Shown: piece after piece, positions 12,368 to 23,262 of the stretch
Position numbering within the stretch: the first letter of the stretch is position 1
Layout: every line of letters starts with the position of its first letter
Origin: Paramacrobiotus metropolitanus
Taxonomy: Eukaryota > Tardigrada > Eutardigrada > Parachela > Macrobiotidae
Length of the DNA: 64,000 bases
Assembly: GCF_019649055.1 (NCBI RefSeq)
Contig: NW_026570338.1
Span: 248,001-312,000 of the forward strand
Reading direction: 5' to 3'
Notes under the pieces: model-generated
What the model was told of the DNA's origin: nothing
Databases searched by the model: none
What the model saw: the letters and a program-made list of their open reading frames with translations, nothing else
Program-made: the position numbers and the translations under genes

Positions 12368-13863
12368 TGTGGACAGCTGCAAATCCAAGTGGACTTCTCC
12401 AACCGATCCTGCTAACACCAAGAACAAGCTTGGTTTTACATAACGATTACATGTAATGCGTACAGTGCACGCCATCGTACAGCCGACTGCCTCGACATCT
12501 CGGTAGATCATTCGCCACTCGAAATGCTACGACCAGTGCTATATTGTTTATTCTGCAGAAAGACGTTACTGCCGTAAAAAATGCGGTCTATTGCATTCTT
12601 GACTTTGGAAGGCGCAGGTTTCCGATATATGTAATCGTCAACAAACTTATCGAGAACTTTCTTCCCAAAAAGAATGATTGTCGGGCATTTGTCCAACTAT
12701 TAAGGTGTAAATCCTTACCTGATATCCAGTTCGGGAATGTTTACAGGACTATAAAGCCAGGCGAACCAATTAGACTTGAACACTGCGCACCCTGGCTCTA
12801 GGACCAAATTTAAAAATCTCGACTGGATCGCACCGCTGCAGCAAAACGATTGCCCGTCGCAAATTGTGCTCCGTTAAGCTTCTTCTGCGACGGTTTTACC
12901 GGCTTTAAGCGTATCGTCATGTACGTTGTACGTACAAGGTATAACGTCAGGTAACCTGATGCACCTATATTCAATTAGCTGCATCAATGCACGTAGTCCG
13001 CGGAAGCTTCACAGCTCAAATCCTAGCAAAATTTTCTAAGAAACGCAAGTATAATTTTTTCTGACTTATTGATCATAACTGAAGCGCAGTAAAATTCTGC
13101 TCCCATAAATGTATAGCGCCAACAAAATTTCACAACATGGCGCATTATTATGATCCCACGTTATTGCAAAAAGATGTGGGCAATGTCTTTCATGATTAAA
13201 AATTCATCCGAAACAGTTAGAAAGAAACCGCTAAATACAATTACATAATTACCAAAAGTCCAACACATGCACGCTTGCTTCTTTTGCTGACATTACAAGA
13301 CTGCAAATAAATGGATACAGTAATAAAAATAAAAATGAGCGGCAGCAGCATCCGTACAGTACTGTACCTTCGGCAAGCTGGAGCACCCATTGGCCATTAG
13401 GGAATTTTCTTTTAGTGTTGCTGCATCTGGGACTCTCCGAAATCGACGCCGATTGTCGTATACGTTTTTGTTTTAACAATTTCACGGCAGAAACCAGACC
13501 GAAATTAAGATCAGAATTTGTCTTGTCAATTACAGGAAGAAATAAACAGGTACATAGTGACAACTGACAACAATTTTACAATCAAACTTGGATACTGAAG
13601 GTACTGTAACTTGTTGCAAAGCAAGCTGACAAGGACAGATTTCTCACGAAAACGTTAGAAAGAGCGACATCTTTTGCCGACTAACACACAAGTTTGGATC
13701 TGCTGCTGATAACAACACACTGTAGAAAAGGCACAACGAAATAAGAGGAAAGTCAGCGACAGATCAAATTTTAGACCACAGGCACATTTTTGCTATTCGC
13801 AGGTTAATCCAATAACACGGAGTGCGGAAGGACAGCATGTCGCAGGCAGAGCAAAGTTAACAA
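12368..13863. other. Spacer between F-box copies C and D
   Basis: The first 100 bp are the conserved leader region of the family. 12800-13250 resembles 3400-3850 and 16080-16330. 13330-13760 is the duplicated 3' flank of copy D. No gene is seen. Confidence 0.55.
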
Positions 13864-15692
13864 CTACTTGGGCACGGCCTTCATCAGTTTAATGAGGAAA
13901 CACAGCGCCACCCGTGACAGTTTCTCCAGCTTCAGATCCCGCAGACCGTCTACGCACCACTTCTTACGGCGATAATGCAGCGAAGGACGTGGATCCGCCG
14001 TCTGCATCACACACAACGTCTACAACACGAGCCTCAATTCAATAAAGCCATTTTTCGTTATGAAATCAGCGCAAACGTACCTTGCAGACCATGGTCGAAT
14101 AGTTTTCAGCGCGACCCATTAAGAGGTCGTGTGCCTGGAGTGGGCATAACCATTCGGCCAGGCGAGATAATTCCATGTCAGTTGGCTTCGCGAGTCCTGA
14201 TTCCAAGGCGCTCCACAGCGCGCCGCCCAGATCGCCATTAAACCTTTGTCGGTCGATTCGATTATAGGAGACAGAGCCGCAAGTCAATGAAATGCTTCCC
14301 GTACAGGAAACCTGGCATTTCAGAATGCTTTCAGTGAGCTGGATATTCTCACAGGGAAGACTGCGACATGCCCGGATGGTTTTTGTAAATTCTGTACTGC
14401 TGGGCTGATGACGCGGGCATTCGGATTTCTGGTGAATGTCACACCTGCACCATTGCAAACAGCACTGCAATCCGACCAAATGGATGCATTTCAACTTAAT
14501 CCGGGAATGTGCTGCGCTGTCAAGTAGTTAAAAATACCGCACACTTCTAGAATATGCATTCTCCGCGTCCGGTTTTCTTGGTCAACCACAGCAACGTGCT
14601 GCGTGGACGAAGAGAGGCACTTGAAGAGAACTGAAACCAAAAAATACTTCGATGAAAGATATCCCTTCCGGTCTGCCTCACTGAATGCCGCTGTGTCGAA
14701 AACAACGTTGGCCGTTAAACAGGCTGAACTCAGAATGGCGTCCCACGTTGCACACACAGGGCGCAATCGGGTCTGCGATACAGTGCCCAGGTTGGAGAAA
14801 ACTTCCGTCCACAATTCCGTCGGCAAGAGAGCCAGTACATTTACAGCGGCAATCTGAACTAACGGCTTTCGCTTAATGGGTCCCAGTAGCGCCTTGTGAA
14901 ACCTCCTAAGATTTCTCTGTAAAAACAACAGATGTCATCATAAGTTATCATAACAGCATTGATAACTTCGCAATGCGAAGTATTACGTCCACAGTTGATT
15001 TCTAAACAGCTTATTAAGTCTACTTACCAGTTCGGATGTCATACGATTGTCGTCGGGCTCAGCTCCAGCATCGGATCGGCGCTGAATGTACACCAAACAG
15101 CGATCCACAACGCCCACACACACCGCACGGGCATAATACTGGTGACGGTTGGTCATCCCTGTAAAACGCTGCTGCAGACGTGCTGTTGTCACCGTCCCGG
15201 GATGACTTTCCGGCAGCCGTATAGTGCGCTTAACGAACGTCCACTTCTCGACACCGTTCTTCGGTAAATCCACGGCTGATTTACGATACTTGTTCCCGAT
15301 CTGTATTCGTCCACCATTGGACACTTTCCAGCGGATACGAGTCATGGGAACCACATCCACAAACTCCTGCGGTGTTCCGCGGTGGACAATGGCCAGACAG
15401 GCGTAACCGACAAGTTCCGCCGGAAACCACGTCCACGCACCAGATGCACTGTCACGCACCAGGACTTCTTTGGGCCGGCCTGATTGGGCATTTATCCGGG
15501 ACAAAACGTCGCGGTACTGTTCGTCATCACGAAGGAAAACCCGGTCAAAGGGACGAACACCCCTCGGCGATTGGGGCACAGGAAGTCAATGCAAAGACCT
15601 TCGTCCGCCACGTCCACCACATGTCCATAACGCATGAGGCCGTCGTCGCCCAGCACGTCCACGCTGTTCCACGGGGGAATTCTCGGGGCCAT
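13864..15692 (-). pseudogene. F-box/SH3-like family gene, copy D (two frameshifts)
   Basis: Exons 15692-15028, 14916-14081 and 14019-13864 have the same boundaries and phases as copy C, with donor GTACGT for the last intron. Start: MAPRIPPWNSVDVLGDDG. Exon 1 is 665 nt where 666 is expected: one base is missing near 15,545-15,560 (RRGVFVP|FDRVF), so the frame changes. A second missing base near 14,493 (PGLKLKCIHL in copy C) changes it again. There is also a short in-frame deletion before AIVHRGTPQ. The F-box (LPTELWTEVFSNLG...CATWDAIL) and last exon (SLHYRRKKWCVDGL...VPK) are well kept. It is either a very young pseudogene or an intact gene with two consensus errors. Confidence 0.75.
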
Positions 15693-16754
15693 TGTCGATG
15701 GCTACAAATCCAAGTGGGCTCCTCCAATTAACAGATCCTGCTAATGATGACCAACTTGTGTGTTTACATGTAATGCGAACACTACACGCTATCGTACGAC
15801 CAACTGTCGCGACACTTCATTAAAACATTCGCCATTCGAAATGCCATACTGATTAATCAGTAAGTGATTGCCGCAAGAAGATACTGTCGATTGCATTACT
15901 AACTTTTGCAGGTGCAGGTTTCCGATAATCTAAGAAAAATCAAGCGGGAGTCTTCCTTGAGAGGGGAGTGTGCGTCTGGAACTGGCAAACTTTAAACGTG
16001 TAAACCCTTAGCTAATATCCAGTTCGGAATAGTTTACAGAACAGTCAAGACTGCAAAGTCATGTAGACACAACGCTGCACACCATAAGAGTTCGTACTGA
16101 ATTTTAAAATCACCAGTGGATCGCAGCCGCTGTAGCAAAATTATTGGCCGCCGCAAATTGTGTTACGTTAATCCTCTTTTGTGTCGGCTCTACCGGCTTT
16201 AAGAGCACTTTGACATGTACGTACAACGTTGATTCAATTTATCGTTACTGCAGCAGTATAGCCCTCGGAAGCTTCACAGCTCAAATGCCAGCAAAAGTTT
16301 CTAAGAAATGCAGGTGTTTTCTAACTATGGGAATTTTCGGTTGCGCTTAAATAAATCGTTTCGCAATCTTAAACCTCTTTCAGCTTCGCGGTTACACATT
16401 TCTGCACTAATACAAGAAGTCATGCACGAATCCAGTCCTAACGAATATGAATCTGAACAACGAACCGTCGATGTTTGAGTTAGGCCAAGCAACACACAAT
16501 AATAAAACCAATCATAACAGTAACAAGAGCAATGATACAAGATTTGTGTAATGGGTGCTATCCCCGATCAGATAGCATAGAGGAAGTGTTTCTGTTATAA
16601 AAGTAGTTTTGTTCTGGTAGTTAGTTTGTACTCGTATTATGATACTTATTAAAAGTTATTATGCAGCAAAAAAAAATCTGCCTTCGCCGTAGGATGGAGT
16701 TTTGATGCTACAGAAATACAGCACAGCAGTAGAGTCGTATTTAATCCTGACCCG
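15693..16754. other. Spacer between the F-box array and the kinase-Kelch gene
   Basis: Contains the 5' flank of F-box copy D (shared leader at 15693-15750) and otherwise AT-rich unique DNA. No gene is seen. Confidence 0.5.
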
Positions 16755-19129
16755 TTACCGATCTACTGGTGTCGCAGTTAGTACACCAGAAGAACCATTA
16801 GCCAAACGCTGCAACAGTTCCTGATCTTTCGGCGACAAGGAGACGATTGCCCAAGCTTCGCCTCGTCTGGTATCGTAAACTTCTACTGTAGATGCGTGCT
16901 CTTTTGCAGAATTCCTGCCGCCACAGACATATATTTGTTTATTAATAACGCATGCTGAATGGTCATATCGCGGCTGTCGCAGGGCCGGTATATCTTGCCA
17001 GGTAGCCGTGTCGAGGTTCAAACGCATACCGGCAGATGTTGCGGTAGATGTACCGGTAGGTGAAGCGGTAGATTTGCAGGAGTTTTGTCCACCGACGATG
17101 TACACGTGCCCGTCCACCACAGCCATAGCGAACCATATTCGTTTTCCTGGTATGTCTGGCAACGGCTTCCATTCTCCGGTTACGGTATCATAACATTCCA
17201 GGCACGTCGACTGCTTTTTGAAATTGGCAGTATAAAAGATTTTGTTTCCGTACTTGGCCACGGCTCCTCTATGGCTTCCAAACCTGTAGTGAGATTTGCT
17301 AGTACCGTATGGAAATATGAAACGTATTTGTACGCTTTCGCACAATTAATATGATAACGTACCGGTTTTGAGCAGCAGGGTTAATTTCTAGTGGCTTTTT
17401 GCTGCCAGTTACGATGTCAGCTTCCATGAAATACCGAGCGCCATCCCAGTAGTATAAAAATTTGTTCACCACAACAGGACATTCGAACGACGATCGCAAC
17501 TCAAAAGACGTTTCTAATTCGCGTACCGTTTTGTCTCCCACATTCCAGAAGTGCAGCTTACGGCACACAGTATAAAACATTACTTCCCTGCCCGTTGCCG
17601 CTATGGTAGGACTACTTAATGGCTGCAAAGGCGTGATATGACATTCCCGATGAGCACGTACAGTATTGGTTAACGGATCGAATATCACTATCTTCGGGAT
17701 TTCGTGGACTTCGTAGCGGACAAACGCAATTAATTTATAATACTGCAACTCGTTTAGAAGGCACTCTGCACAGATTCGCCTCTTCACGTCAAGACGCAGG
17801 CACTGACGAATGTAATGCGCCAAAACTTTTGGTATACCACCATTGACAAACGGAGCATAACGTTCAATTATCATTTTACCGAATTGATAGCCCGAAACAT
17901 CTTTCCCAATAACGACCGTCTGTCCCTCACTTATCAGTTGCTTTTCATGGATTCCCTGAACGCATTCCACCAATTCTAAAATAATGCATCCCAGACTCCA
18001 GACATCGGTCTTTCGTCCTGGTGCTTCGGTCAACAATTTTGCAAATTTTTTCAGCATGTCCGGTGACATGTAGCGGGTTGTACCGCGTAACTGCGAGATG
18101 TCGCCAGAACATGTGGCGCTTTCTTGCATTTGCACTAAATCGTCCAGATCACCGATTAAAAGCCATTCACTATTTTCTGATGAGCCTTTGACTAAAATAT
18201 TTCCCGGTTTCTGGTCGCCATGAATTATGCCGTAATAGTGAAGAAAAGCTAATCCTCGGGTTATATCCTTGGCGTAGCGAATAACTTTTCCATAGTTATC
18301 TGTAAGAGCTCCATTTTCTGTGGCTTTCTTCAAGACAGAAGCAAGATCACCTGCAATGGACGAGGTGATTTAATTGACCTTCGTTAAAATGAATATCGTC
18401 GTTCGATGTACAAGCCGGTCCGGAGTTAGAGCACGTAAAGATACAGCTAAGCTAACGCGTAATAAGCGCGATGGCCACTACACCACGTTTGCCATAATGC
18501 CACCTTCCGTCAGGAAATTATGATTGTATTCATTAAAATATATGACGTGCATCACGCCAGCTTCCAGCGATTCGCATGTTACGTGTAAAAACAGAGTGGC
18601 GTGGCGTAGTATGTTGTATGGCGTAACCCATGAAATTACATTTTTCGCTGTTCTCTATCATTTTCTATGGCTGGACCGGCTTGTACAACAAGTTTTGCTT
18701 ACTGCTTACTGTCTCCGCAACCAGAAAGCACTTCCAAAATTGAAACAAGCATTCAAAAGTCATTAATCTTTGGCTCACCACCATAGCAGTTCATCATCAG
18801 TTCGACTATTGCCCCACCGGAAGCGGTGGTAATGCGGACACTGTGATAAGGTACAAGATTCTGATGATCCAGCCCAATAAGCCTTTTCAGCCTTCGTATA
18901 ACTTTACCCAGCTCTCCTCATCGGCAAACGCGTCAGACTGCACACTAAAGTGAATTACTTTGACCGCCACCTCATCAGGACCTGTGTAATTATTCCGTTG
19001 TGTTATTTTCGCCTTATAGACATTGCCAAATGATCCGCTCCCGATGAAGTCCGTATGTGTGTACAGATACTGGCAGTCGCTTCCAATTGTAACAACTGTA
19101 CCGGACTCTCGCGCCACTCCGTTACCCAT
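16755..19129 (-). CDS. Protein kinase-Kelch repeat fusion protein
   Basis: Three exons: 19129-18779, 18350-17363 and 17283-16755. The introns are 428 bp (phase 1) and 79 bp, both GT-AG. The N-terminal kinase shows a Gly loop (IGSGSFGNVYKAK), the beta3 Lys (VAVKVIHF), LGLDHQNLVPYH-type alphaC/beta4 sequence (here LIGLDHQNLVPYH), HGDQKPGN in place of HRDLKPxN, GDLDDL in place of DFG, TRYMSPDML for the APE segment, and DVWSLGCIILELV. The catalytic Asp and Lys are kept, but HRD-Arg and DFG-Phe/Gly are changed. The C-terminal half has Kelch blades (DGHVYIVGG, NKQIYVCGG, CYDTVTGEWKPLP). The summed exon length is 1,868 nt, one short of a multiple of three. The frame slips at about 18,908-18,925, so either one base is missing from the assembly or the gene is newly broken. 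Confidence 0.8.
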
Positions 19130-19562
19130 TCCAAAAGATAAAAATAACGTCGGTTTCTAAGAGACTAATGCCTCCAAAAGGACGCCTAGAACTCTTGCCC
19201 ATTATGCCGCTGATTACTCAGCAGTCAGCACTGGTCTAACTTTTGCCAATACGGCCGTTTTTTAGCGGTTTGCATACGAGTACAACTTACAGCAGCAGCA
19301 ACGCTGCTCCCCTTCGATAAGAGTTTTGTTTGAAGCGGGTTTGCATAATTATATTGCTATAACTGCGAGCTCGCCGAGATAAGAAAGCCTGTTAATTTTA
19401 CATCGTTGCTTTTCATGGATTCGTATCAATACAATTATCTTATCGAACAACGATACTTCCAGTTTATTGCTCATTAAGCACCAACCCAGATGAAATTAAT
19501 GACATTTTCTCCATTGACCTATGTGGAAATATGATTACCTGTCCAGAACGATCGTTCGTTAA

Positions 19563-20241
19563 GGGAAGTGGCCCGGTACATGGTACCAAATTCGTGTACA
19601 TCCACGAAATCTTTCACTTTCGCGCACTCCCAAACCCTTTTTTCTCTTGTTTTATGACATTATGTAGTCAAATGATTGGTATACATAGGCCTGAAAACCG
19701 TTTGCGCGCGCAACATCCGGTTCGGGAGTTATGGCTATAAGAAAATTCCCAAAAGTTTAAATGCTTTCAGGTGTACCAAAAGTCTCATTATGGACCGATC
19801 TCCTTCAAATTTTGCATGTAAATGCACATGGCCATGAAGATCGTTTTTACACCTATCCAGACTTCCACGATTTTTTTCAAATTTTAAAATGAATTTTAAA
19901 ATTTTTGAAATTCATTTTGAAATTTGAAAAACATGCTAGAACAGTGGATCGCTGTAAAAACGTTCTTCGTGGTTATGTGCATTTACGTGCAAAATCTGAA
20001 AGAGATCGGTCCATAATGAGACTTTTGGTACACCTGAATGCATTAAAACTTTTTGGAATTTTCTAACAGCCATAACTCGCGAACCGGATGTTGCGCGTGC
20101 AAACGGTTTTCAGGCCTGTGTATACAAATCATTTGACTACAGATTGTCATAAAACAAGAGAAAAAAGGGTTTGGGAGTGCGCGAAAGTGAAAGATTTCGT
20201 GGATGTGCACGAATTTGGTACCATGTACCGGGCCACTTCCC
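19563..20241. mobile_element. Palindromic (foldback) element flanked by TTAA, 679 bp
   Basis: Two arms of about 340 bp are near-perfect inverted copies (GGGAAGTGGCCCGGTACATG... at the left, its complement at the right), meeting at an AT-rich centre near 19,880-19,925. TTAA stands at both edges (19559-19562, 20242-20245), the target choice of piggyBac-type elements. No coding capacity. It is probably a non-autonomous element moved in trans. A diverged relative lies at 28500-29090. Confidence 0.75.
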
Positions 20242-20455
20242 TTAAGTTAGCGTATGAGCAATAAAATAACCTAATTCAAGCTGTAAAAGTGCACATTAAT
20301 GTTACCACGGCACTCCTACCGCATGATCATAACCATGTTGATTGTGACTGTTTTGGAAATTTCTGACGACGATCTACGATACTCGTCATCAGAATCAGTC
20401 TGAGATTAACGAACTAAAAAATCCACGAAAATGGTCAGCGAGTTTATATCCAGGA

Positions 20456-20794
20456 TTAAATGGAACGTTTCAGTTGACACAGATTCAAAATCAGGGTTTC
20501 TATGCCCAACAGTACGTAATTCCGGGAACAGTAAGTGTTGACTGCCATTTGATTGCCCATCAACGCACCGGTGTCTGCTCTACCTGCGTATACGCATACA
20601 ATACGATGTCCATCCAGCGGTGTTGTGCATTTTACAGGCGCATTAACCGCTAACGATTTACAAGCACATTCTATTACGGTGCATAACAAATGACGTTTCA
20701 GTCGACACTTACGGCTCCAATACCAGCTGCCAGTTCGTTCCGCACTTATGCAAGTGATCCCCGCTGGGAGAGATGTGCCTGCTAATGTGAGCAA
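20456..20794 (-). CDS. Hypothetical cysteine-containing ORF of 112 residues
   Basis: An open frame with several Cys (ECACKSLAVNAP, KCTTPLDGHRIVCVY) but no signal peptide or known domain. A donor-like GTAAGTG and an acceptor-like TTAG lie inside it, so any real gene may be spliced differently. Divergent to the GPCR at 20918. Low confidence. Confidence 0.2.
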   Translation of the reverse strand: MLTLAGTSLPAGITCISAERTGSWYWSRKCRLKRHLLCTVIECACKSLAVNAPVKCTTPLDGHRIVCVYAGRADTGALMGNQMAVNTYCSRNYVLLGIETLILNLCQLKRSI

Positions 20795-20917
20795 TCAAAA
20801 TACGGATGTACACTTGTACAGTAACTTATGGGTGTAGCGATATCCCAGTGTATTTTGTGAAGTTGACTTTCCTGCTTATTCGTTAGCCGGCAAACATCAT
20901 CCGTGACGTTTATAACC

Positions 20918-22326
20918 ATGTTTACCAACGTCTCTGCTGTCTATTTTAATGAAAGCGAAGAAATAATTAACGGAACGTTCAATAATAAACTGTCTTACAG
21001 AGGATGGACATTTTCAGCGATCATGCGCACAACCATGTGCATCGTGCAGATTATCCTCAATCTCGCCATGTCCACCATGATATTCTCCCGGAAAAGCCTT
21101 CGCACGTCCTTTACAGTATACGTCGTCTTCCTTCTGTCCTCCAACTTGCTGGTAGCGATTATGCAATATCCTCTGGAAATTCAGCGAATTCTCTACAGGA
21201 AATGGTCCCTGTCAGAAGCGTCGTGCACGTTATACCTGTACAATATTTGGGTGCTGTTAGCCTTACCGATCCACTCTCATTTACTGCTGACGATTAATCG
21301 GCTGTGGGCGTTGACCTTTCCGCTATCTTACAAAAACCATCATTCGAAACGTGTGGCTGGGATTCTCTGTGGAGTAACGCTGCTGTATATTCACGTGTTT
21401 TTTCTCCCGTTGGTTATTATTGATCGAGGATTCTACCGGGCGTCGAGCCGAACGTACGGATGTACCACAAATTACGCCATGCCGATGGTAAATAAGTACG
21501 CCATCGCGGTGCAGATGGTCGGATGCAATATTCCGTTGTTATTTATCGTTGTTGTGTTCCCGTATTTGGCTGTCATGGAGCGGCAGAGGAAGAGAACTGT
21601 CGGGCTGGCGCAAACAGCCACTCCATACAACTTGGGAATTATGGGGTTTTTTGCTAATGCCATAGCTCAGCCCAATCACAGTCATAGTTCTCCCAATAAG
21701 GTAAAATTACAGCGCTCTTGTCGATTAAGTTCTTTTATGTACTTCGACGTTTATCGCATTCCAGGCACTTTAACCACAGGAATTCGCGTACCGGACGTTG
21801 GAGACACAGTTTCTCTCCTTTGTTCCACATTAGAGAACTCGATCATTTTTCATTAATATCATGTACAAGCACATGTAGAAGAAACACTAATTATCCCGTA
21901 ATGAATTTTTGAAAAATGCCTGCCACGCGGAGCAAGCGCAGAATATCGTATCTGGTGCCCGGTACGCGAATCCATCTTCTCAAAATGCCTGGAATGCAAA
22001 AAAACGTCAAAGTACTTTATATCAGCACTCTACAAGCTGGGATGCAATTGCAGGCGCGCGCCGCAACCGTACGCCGGAATAACCGCTTATCAAATCGACC
22101 TTTTGCGCTGCTGACGCTGCTAACCATTAGCATCACCATCTGCTGGACGCCGATCTTCACGTACTGGACGACTGTCCTCTTCGTTCCCCTGGGATCGGAT
22201 TACAGTGGATTCCGCAATTTTGCCAGTGCCCTAGTGACACTGCAGCCGGCACTGGACCCGATCTTGTTTGGACTAAGTCTACGCAACGTCCGCAAGGTCT
22301 TCGTACAACAGATTACATGTCGATGA
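20918..22326 (+). CDS. Rhodopsin-like (class A) G-protein-coupled receptor
   Basis: Two exons: 20918-21700 and 22054-22326 (phase 0, AAG|GTAAAA ... TTGCAG|GCG), about 351 residues. I take the ATG at 20918; the slightly longer frame starts with GTG. The N-terminus has Asn-glycosylation sites (NVS, NES, NGT). Seven hydrophobic segments follow. TM3 ends in INRLWALTFP (NRLW in place of DRY), TM6 carries ICWTPIF (CWxP), and TM7 carries LDPILFG (DPxxF, a variant of NPxxY). It should sit in the plasma membrane; the ligand is unknown. AATAAA at 22359. The 353-bp intron contains a hairpin element. It is related to the single-exon receptor at 44968. Confidence 0.85.
21730..22026. mobile_element. Small hairpin MITE within the GPCR intron
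   Basis: Left arm about 21733-21815 (TTTATGTACTTCGACGTTT, GCATTCCAGGCA, ATTCGCGTACCGG). It reappears inverted at about 21935-22023 (CCGGTACGCGAAT, TGCCTGGAATGC, AACGTCAAAGTAC). Arms are about 85-90 bp with several mismatches, separated by about 120 bp. No target duplication could be fixed. Confidence 0.65.
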
Positions 22327-22816
22327 AATCCAGGAATTTATAATTTAGGCTAAGGCTCAATAAAGTCACCAAATGCACAATGCGGCCGAATAATCCTCTG
22401 GTGTGTAAGGCTTTTTTTTATGTGTTTTAGCTTTTATCTGTCGGTTGCCTTAAGAGTAAGGTTAGACAGCTTGTACAGATACCGACGTACCGTCATTTTA
22501 CTAAACGAATAATTGCTAATTTCTTGTTTCGTCAAAACAACACCACAATTTTTAATGAAGATCCATCTCGCTGATCAGTGATTTCTTTCATCAAACACAC
22601 TAAATAGTAAATATAACATACCTTACATATATGAGTTCATGCACATACTGACACACACACGGGACGCACCCAGCGAACACAAAACAGGCACACTAAAGAG
22701 TAAACATACCACAATACCACATATAATAATAAATATTTCCTGTCCTGTCATATTCTTCTAGGGGCTCTATCCAGCTTGCGGCCTTCGATATTAATTTAGA
22801 CCGGCCCAAGCGAGCC
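22327..22816. other. Spacer, 3' flank of peptide gene P0
   Basis: No gene. 22400-22600 resembles 43160-43330 beside decayed peptide gene P4, so P0 and P4 come from a common duplication that includes flanks. Confidence 0.5.
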
Positions 22817-23262
22817 TTATAATCCAAATCCGTTGCAATGACACCAGGCAGGATGTAGTCCTCTACAGTTTTGATCTGCTCGTGGAACGCCTTCAAGGAA
22901 GCACATCCACCACGCACTGCATGCAATGGTGCAAGGTGTTTCTAGCACAACGAGCCCTGGTTTTTCAAGCTCAAATGTGAAGCGTTATTATCTTCGTGAT
23001 GCCGCATCGCAGTACTTAACGTAGTCAGTAAGGAAAGTAACCAACACCTTCAAAGCTATAATTTGATCGTTTTAAGAGAGAATCATTAGGTTTCCCGCTG
23101 CTTAAGAGGCTGCCTAATCGTAGCATTACCTCGTTTGACACGAGCGATGTCTTGAGTGTCTCGAAAAAGGTCACCATCGGCAGCCATCCCGTCGTTGATG
23201 AGGATGAGTTGCAACAGAACAATGCTGATGGATATAATGTAAGCCTTACGAACGTTCATCAT
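22817..23262 (-). CDS. Secreted cysteine-rich prepropeptide P0 (6-Cys variant)
   Basis: Two exons: 23262-23130 and 22941-22817 (phase 1, CGAG|GTAATG ... GCTAG|AA), 85 residues. Exon 1 gives a signal peptide (MMNVRKAYIISISIVLLQLI), an acidic propeptide (DGDLFRDTQDIARV) and a Lys-Arg-Gly processing site. Exon 2 gives the mature peptide (TPCTIACSAWWMCFLEG ... WCHCNGFGL). It shares the CTIAC-AWW-C core with P1 and P2 but has six Cys in a different spacing. The expected product is an extracellular disulfide-bonded peptide. The function is unknown; an antimicrobial or signalling role is inference. Nothing resembling a receptor partner lies next to this copy. Confidence 0.75.
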
